The position numbers were made by a program, and so were the translations under genes. 64,000 bases of DNA from NCBI GenBank assembly GCA_022448525.1, contig JAKVCX010000005.1, forward strand, positions 263,540-327,539, read 5' to 3'. Positions 60,072-64,000 of the stretch are shown here, piece by piece; the stretch's first letter is position 1; each line of letters starts with the position of its first letter. The stretch is from Tenacibaculum sp. GTDB taxonomy: Bacteria; Bacteroidota; Bacteroidia; Flavobacteriales; Flavobacteriaceae. A model generated the notes under the pieces. It did not search any database, was not told the DNA's origin, and saw only the letters and a list, made by a program, of their open reading frames with translations.

Positions 60072-62858
60072 TTAAATTTTTTCTGCAACGTACTTTGCAG
60101 TGAAAGATTTTGTGTTTTTTGCCAATTCTTCGGGAGTTCCTTCAAAAATTAGCGATCCTCCATTTTTACCACCTTCTAGTCCTAAGTCAATAATATGGTC
60201 AGCACATTTTATTAAATCTGTGTTATGTTCAATAACAATAACTGAATGTCCTCGATCAATTAAAGCATTAAAAGAAGCAAGTAATTTATTAATATCGTGG
60301 AAATGTAATCCTGTTGTAGGTTCATCAAAAATGAATAAAGCTTTGTCTTTTGTATTCCCTTTTATTAAAAATGAAGCAAGTTTAATACGTTGTGCTTCTC
60401 CTCCAGATAAAGTTGAAGAAGATTGCCCTAAAGTCACATAGCCTAATCCGACATCTTGAAGAGGTTTTAGTTTTTTTGCTACTTTAAGTGCGCCGTGTTC
60501 AGAAAAGAATTCAATTGCATCATCAATGGTCATAGTTAAAATATCATCAACATTTTTTCCATTAAAAGCTACTTCTAATACGTCTTTTTTAAACCTCTTT
60601 CCATTACAGCTTTCGCATTTTAAATGAACATCAGCCATAAACTGCATTTCGATGGTAACTTCGCCTTCTCCTTTACAAACTTCGCAACGTCCACCATCTA
60701 CGTTAAAAGAAAAATGTTTTGGTTGATAGTTTCTAATTTTAGATAACTTTTGTTCCGATAAAAGTTTTCGAATATCATCGTATGCTTTTACGTACGTAAC
60801 TGGGTTAGATCGTGATGATCTTCCTATTGGGTTTTGATCAATAAATTCAACATGTTTTAAACTTTCATAACTTCCTTCTACATCTGAATACTGACCAACT
60901 TTATCTCCATAACCAATAAGCTTCTTTTGCATAATTGGATATAAAATCTTTTTTACTAATGTACTTTTTCCACTTCCAGAAACTCCAGTGATTACTGTTA
61001 AGTTATTCAGCGGAAAGGTAACATCGATATTTTTTAAATTATTCTCACGAGCTCCTATAACTTTAATAAAGTTTTTCGTTTCTCTTCGTTTTGTAGGAAC
61101 TTCTATTTTTAATTTTTCTGATAAATAGTTTGAAGTAAGCGAGTTTGATTTTAAAATATCTTCATAGCTTCCTTCGGCTACAACGCGTCCACCATAAGTT
61201 CCAGCTTCTGGACCAATATCAATAATGTAATCGGCTTCTTTCATAATCTCTTCATCATGCTCAACTACAATTACTGTATTTCCTAAATCTCGTAAGTTTT
61301 TTAATACTTTAATTAAACGCTCAGTATCTTTAGGGTGTAATCCAATACTTGGCTCATCTAAAATGTACATGGAACCGACTAAAGAGCTTCCTAATGAGGT
61401 AGCTAAATTAATACGTTGACTTTCTCCTCCAGATAGTGTATTTGAGGTTCTATTTAAAGTTAAATAACTTAAACCAACATCAACAAGAAAACCAAGTCTA
61501 TTATTAATTTCAGTTAACAAACGCTTACCAATTTTCGTTTCGTATTTATTTAATTTTATTGATTTAAAAAACTCAGCAAGTTCGTCTAATGGAGCATTTA
61601 CTAAGTCTGAAATAGTTTTACCATACACTTGAACATAGTTAGCTTCTTTACGAAGTCTCTTTCCGTCACATTCTGTACACTTTGTTTTTCCTCGATAGCG
61701 AGAAAGCATAACTCGATTTTGGATTTTATAACTTTTCTCTTCTAGCGTTTGAAATAAATGATGAATTCCATAAAATTTAGAAGTTCCGTTCCAAACCAAA
61801 TCTTTTTGTTCATCAGTTAATTCAAACCAAGGTTTATGAATAGGGATGTTAAATTCAGAAGCGTATAGAATTAAAGCTTCTTTGTATTTTTTATAAGAAT
61901 CTGTTTTAAAAGGAAAAATAGCATCTTCATAAATTGAAAGTCCAGTATTTGGAATCACTAAATCTTCATCTATTCCAATAACACTTCCGTATCCTTCGCA
62001 AGTAGGACATGCTCCATATGGATTGTTGAAACTGAATAAATGTGTATTGGGTTCTAAAAAAGTAATACCGTCTAATTCAAATTTATTACTAAACTCTTTA
62101 CGAGAATTGTCTCCTAAGTTTTCAATCACACAAACTCCTTTTCCTTCAAAGAAAGCAGTTTGGGTAGCGTCAGCTAAACGATTGAAAAAATCTTCATCAT
62201 GTTGAATGATAATTCGATCAACCACTAATTCTAGTAATTCATCTTTATAATCATCTGCAGGGAATTTATCAATTCTATAAACTTTGTCGTTAAATTTTAA
62301 CCTAGCGTATCCTTGTTGAGTTAAAACTTTTAAAACGGTTGCTAAATCTCTTCCTTCAGGAATCGAAATAGGAGCTAATAATAAAAGTTTCGTGCTTTCA
62401 TCTAGCTCTTTAATATGATTTATAACATCCGTAACGGTATGTTTCTTTACCTCGTTTCCTGAAATAGGAGAGAAGGTTCTTCCAATTCTTGCGTATAATA
62501 ATTTTATATAATCATAAACTTCTGTTGATGTTCCAACAGTAGATCTTGGATTCGTGGAATTCACTTTCTGCTCAATGGCAATTGCAGGGGCAATTCCTTT
62601 AATGTAATCTACTTTAGGTTTATGTAGTTTTCCTAAAAACTGTCGAGCATAAGATGATAGACTTTCCACGTATCTTCGCTGACCTTCCGCATACAATGTG
62701 TCAAAAGCTAAAGATGATTTACCCGAACCAGATAAACCTGTTATAACAACAAATTTGTTTCTAGGAATAACAACATCTATATCTTTTAAATTGTGTAGCG
62801 AGGCTCCTTTTATGATTATATTTTCTTTAGGGTCTACTTTAGAAATATCAACATTCAT
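60072..62858 (-). CDS. uvrA: UvrABC excinuclease subunit A
   Basis: 928 residues, DNA damage sensor of nucleotide excision repair. Two ABC modules: Walker A GLSGSGKSS with signature LSGGESQRINLA, and GVSGSGKST with signature LSGGEAQRIKLA. Zinc modules: CPTCEGYG and CTECDGKR in the first half, CEVCKGEGEVTIEMQFM…CESCNGKRF in the second. FIDQNPIGRSSRSNP is typical. Full length, no defects. Its start is 126 bp after the unknown coiled-coil gene, which ends in a terminator. Confidence 0.97.
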   Translation of the reverse strand: MNVDISKVDPKENIIIKGASLHNLKDIDVVIPRNKFVVITGLSGSGKSSLAFDTLYAEGQRRYVESLSSYARQFLGKLHKPKVDYIKGIAPAIAIEQKVNSTNPRSTVGTSTEVYDYIKLLYARIGRTFSPISGNEVKKHTVTDVINHIKELDESTKLLLLAPISIPEGRDLATVLKVLTQQGYARLKFNDKVYRIDKFPADDYKDELLELVVDRIIIQHDEDFFNRLADATQTAFFEGKGVCVIENLGDNSRKEFSNKFELDGITFLEPNTHLFSFNNPYGACPTCEGYGSVIGIDEDLVIPNTGLSIYEDAIFPFKTDSYKKYKEALILYASEFNIPIHKPWFELTDEQKDLVWNGTSKFYGIHHLFQTLEEKSYKIQNRVMLSRYRGKTKCTECDGKRLRKEANYVQVYGKTISDLVNAPLDELAEFFKSIKLNKYETKIGKRLLTEINNRLGFLVDVGLSYLTLNRTSNTLSGGESQRINLATSLGSSLVGSMYILDEPSIGLHPKDTERLIKVLKNLRDLGNTVIVVEHDEEIMKEADYIIDIGPEAGTYGGRVVAEGSYEDILKSNSLTSNYLSEKLKIEVPTKRRETKNFIKVIGARENNLKNIDVTFPLNNLTVITGVSGSGKSTLVKKILYPIMQKKLIGYGDKVGQYSDVEGSYESLKHVEFIDQNPIGRSSRSNPVTYVKAYDDIRKLLSEQKLSKIRNYQPKHFSFNVDGGRCEVCKGEGEVTIEMQFMADVHLKCESCNGKRFKKDVLEVAFNGKNVDDILTMTIDDAIEFFSEHGALKVAKKLKPLQDVGLGYVTLGQSSSTLSGGEAQRIKLASFLIKGNTKDKALFIFDEPTTGLHFHDINKLLASFNALIDRGHSVIVIEHNTDLIKCADHIIDLGLEGGKNGGSLIFEGTPEELAKNTKSFTAKYVAEKI

Positions 62859-62929
62859 ATACTCAAAAAATAAGTTGTAAAAATAAGGCTTTCTAATGTG
62901 GAAAAGAAATTGAAATAGATGAAAAGAAA

Positions 62930-62961
62930 AACTCCTTCTTTGATATTAGAAAGAAGGAGTT
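62930..62961 (-). terminator. Terminator of the coiled-coil gene
   Basis: AACTCCTTCTTT / AAAGAAGGAGTT, perfect 12-bp stem, 8-nt loop, then TTTTCTTTTC on the minus strand. Confidence 0.9.
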
Positions 62962-62983
62962 CTGAATTAGATACGAATGTTTA

Positions 62984-63940
62984 TTATTCTATTAGTATAG
63001 AATTTGATTCGTATAAATCTTGAAGAGATCTGTAAACTTCACTCTTTTTCAATGAGATTGTTTTGTTGGTGATATTATCATCAATAGAATTAAGTTTTTC
63101 AATGTAGTTTTCTTCTAACTTCATTTGATCTTTTAAGAAACTATTTAGTGCACTTCCTTCTTTAAGTTCGGCAATTTGAGTTTGTACAGCTCTTGTGTAT
63201 TCTTTTAATTTGTTTGAAGTTTCGAAATATTGCTCAATACCAATTTCTTTGTTTCTGTACTGATTTAAGTTGTCTTCTGCTGCAATGTGTAGCGCATCCA
63301 AATCAAGTTGAAGTTGTTCAACTAGAGCTAATTTTCCTTCATCTTCAAACTCATCAAATGAGTAGTAAACACTATAAGCGTATAAATATGAACACATTTT
63401 CTGATCTTTGAAAAAACCTTTTTCTTGAGTCACTTGTGTGCTAACCTTAGCAAAAATTCTTAATCCTTGACCAATTGGAATTGTTTGTTCCGCTGAACTA
63501 ATTTGAATATTTGAAGTGCTACCAAATGATCTTACTAAACCTGATAAAAGGTTAAAAGTATTTGATGCGATAAGTAATCTACGGTCTTTAGATATACCTG
63601 CATTTTCATTAATTTTTTCAACATCTTCATCTACTTTAGTGCCTTCAGGAACAACAATTTCTCCTGAAACTGTTCCTATGACAGCTTCTGATATTTTATT
63701 AATAATTTCAGATAAGTTATTTAAACTCCAGGTAGAGTATGTTTGGAAATCATATTGATGACCTTCCATGTATTTTTTGTATTCCCAATTATTTTCCGAA
63801 TAAAAGTCTTTAGCTTTTTCAGATAATTGTTTTACAAAGTCACCTGATTCCTTATCCAGGTCGTTTTGAATTTCTTTTAATCTTTTGGCGTTAGCCTTGC
63901 TGTCTTGTAATAGTTTATCAACGCTTTTACTTCGTCCCAT
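62984..63940 (-). CDS. Unknown soluble alpha-helical/coiled-coil protein
   Basis: 318 residues, not recognised. No signal peptide. Residues 1-70 are charged and helical (KLLQDSKANAKRLKEIQNDLD), a middle part has a hydrophobic GTVSGEIVVPEG segment and IGQGLRIFAKVSTQVT, and the last 100 residues are a long coiled coil (LVEQLQLDLDALHIAAEDN, LKEYTRAVQTQIAEL, YIEKLNSIDDNI). It has its own terminator. The layout (helical ends around a short amphipathic middle) recalls pore-forming helical-bundle proteins, but this is only a shape argument. Confidence 0.75.
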   Translation of the reverse strand: MGRSKSVDKLLQDSKANAKRLKEIQNDLDKESGDFVKQLSEKAKDFYSENNWEYKKYMEGHQYDFQTYSTWSLNNLSEIINKISEAVIGTVSGEIVVPEGTKVDEDVEKINENAGISKDRRLLIASNTFNLLSGLVRSFGSTSNIQISSAEQTIPIGQGLRIFAKVSTQVTQEKGFFKDQKMCSYLYAYSVYYSFDEFEDEGKLALVEQLQLDLDALHIAAEDNLNQYRNKEIGIEQYFETSNKLKEYTRAVQTQIAELKEGSALNSFLKDQMKLEENYIEKLNSIDDNITNKTISLKKSEVYRSLQDLYESNSILIE

Positions 63941-64000
63941 GATTTTTGTTTTAATGGTTAATTTTCCTACTCGTAAGGTTTTTCAGATTACACCATGTTT

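Overview
The window looks like chromosomal DNA of a marine Flavobacteriaceae bacterium (phylum Bacteroidota). The genus is not certain, but Tenacibaculum-like is a reasonable guess. The evidence is low GC, SusC/SusD pairs, Bacteroidota promoters (TTTG, 19-20 bp, TAnnTTTG) in front of every tRNA unit, almost no Shine-Dalgarno sequences, many lipoproteins and bacillithiol synthesis (bshB1). No phage, insertion sequence or CRISPR array was seen.

Layout. 1-12.8 kb is housekeeping: a truncated GT39-type glycosyltransferase, a lipoprotein, clpC, gyrA (with two hairpins in front of it), a TPR protein, an NlpC/P60 hydrolase, a thiolase and a PgpH-like 7TM-HD phosphohydrolase. 12.8-13.2 kb is a tRNA operon (Ser-GCT, Pro-TGG, Arg-TCT). 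13.2-15.4 kb holds an AraC regulator and a serine hydrolase lipoprotein. 15.6-20.7 kb is the most remarkable region: a split phosphorelay (stand-alone receiver, soluble four-PAS histidine kinase, stand-alone Hpt protein, LytTR response regulator), followed directly by four tandem, non-identical small RNA genes. Each sRNA gene has a pair of LytTR-type half-sites exactly 21 bp apart, a conserved AAC-rich element, a -7 box without a recognisable -33 box, a conserved U-rich element, an invariant 24-nt core and its own intrinsic terminator. The phosphorelay operon itself seems to carry a fifth, weaker copy of the same promoter. The design recalls the Vibrio LuxU-LuxO-Qrr circuit but is built from unrelated parts.

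20.8-23.4 kb encodes a Wzx-like flippase and a GT4 glycosyltransferase. 23.4-44 kb is a carbohydrate utilisation locus: a GH3 enzyme and an AraC regulator read leftward; SusC, SusD, an FG-GAP/ASPIC lipoprotein, an SMP-30 lactonase, a second GH3 enzyme, a gluconokinase/6-phosphogluconate dehydrogenase fusion, GntP permease, a GPH sugar transporter, a 57-codon gene remnant and a Cip1-like lipoprotein read rightward. Together they suggest import of beta-glucosides or their oxidised (aldonic acid) forms, release of glucose and gluconate, and entry into the pentose phosphate pathway through the fusion enzyme. A degenerate palindromic repeat closes the locus.

44-64 kb is mixed: a YyaL-type thioredoxin-domain protein, DUF2147, a KdsC-like phosphatase, a DUF2520 protein, a trans-sulfuration enzyme, three tandem OmpA-like proteins, bshB1, tRNA-His, a group of very small membrane proteins (one apparently split by a -1 frame change at an A AAA AAG heptamer), an LpxL-like acyltransferase, a rhomboid protease, a metacaspase-like protein, two tandem tRNA-Gly units, two GNATs, a metallo-beta-lactamase-fold protein, a hairpin-rich spacer, tRNA-Met, a START-like protein, a class IV aminotransferase, yqgE, uvrA and an unknown coiled-coil protein. 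All functions are read from sequence motifs; no database search was run.
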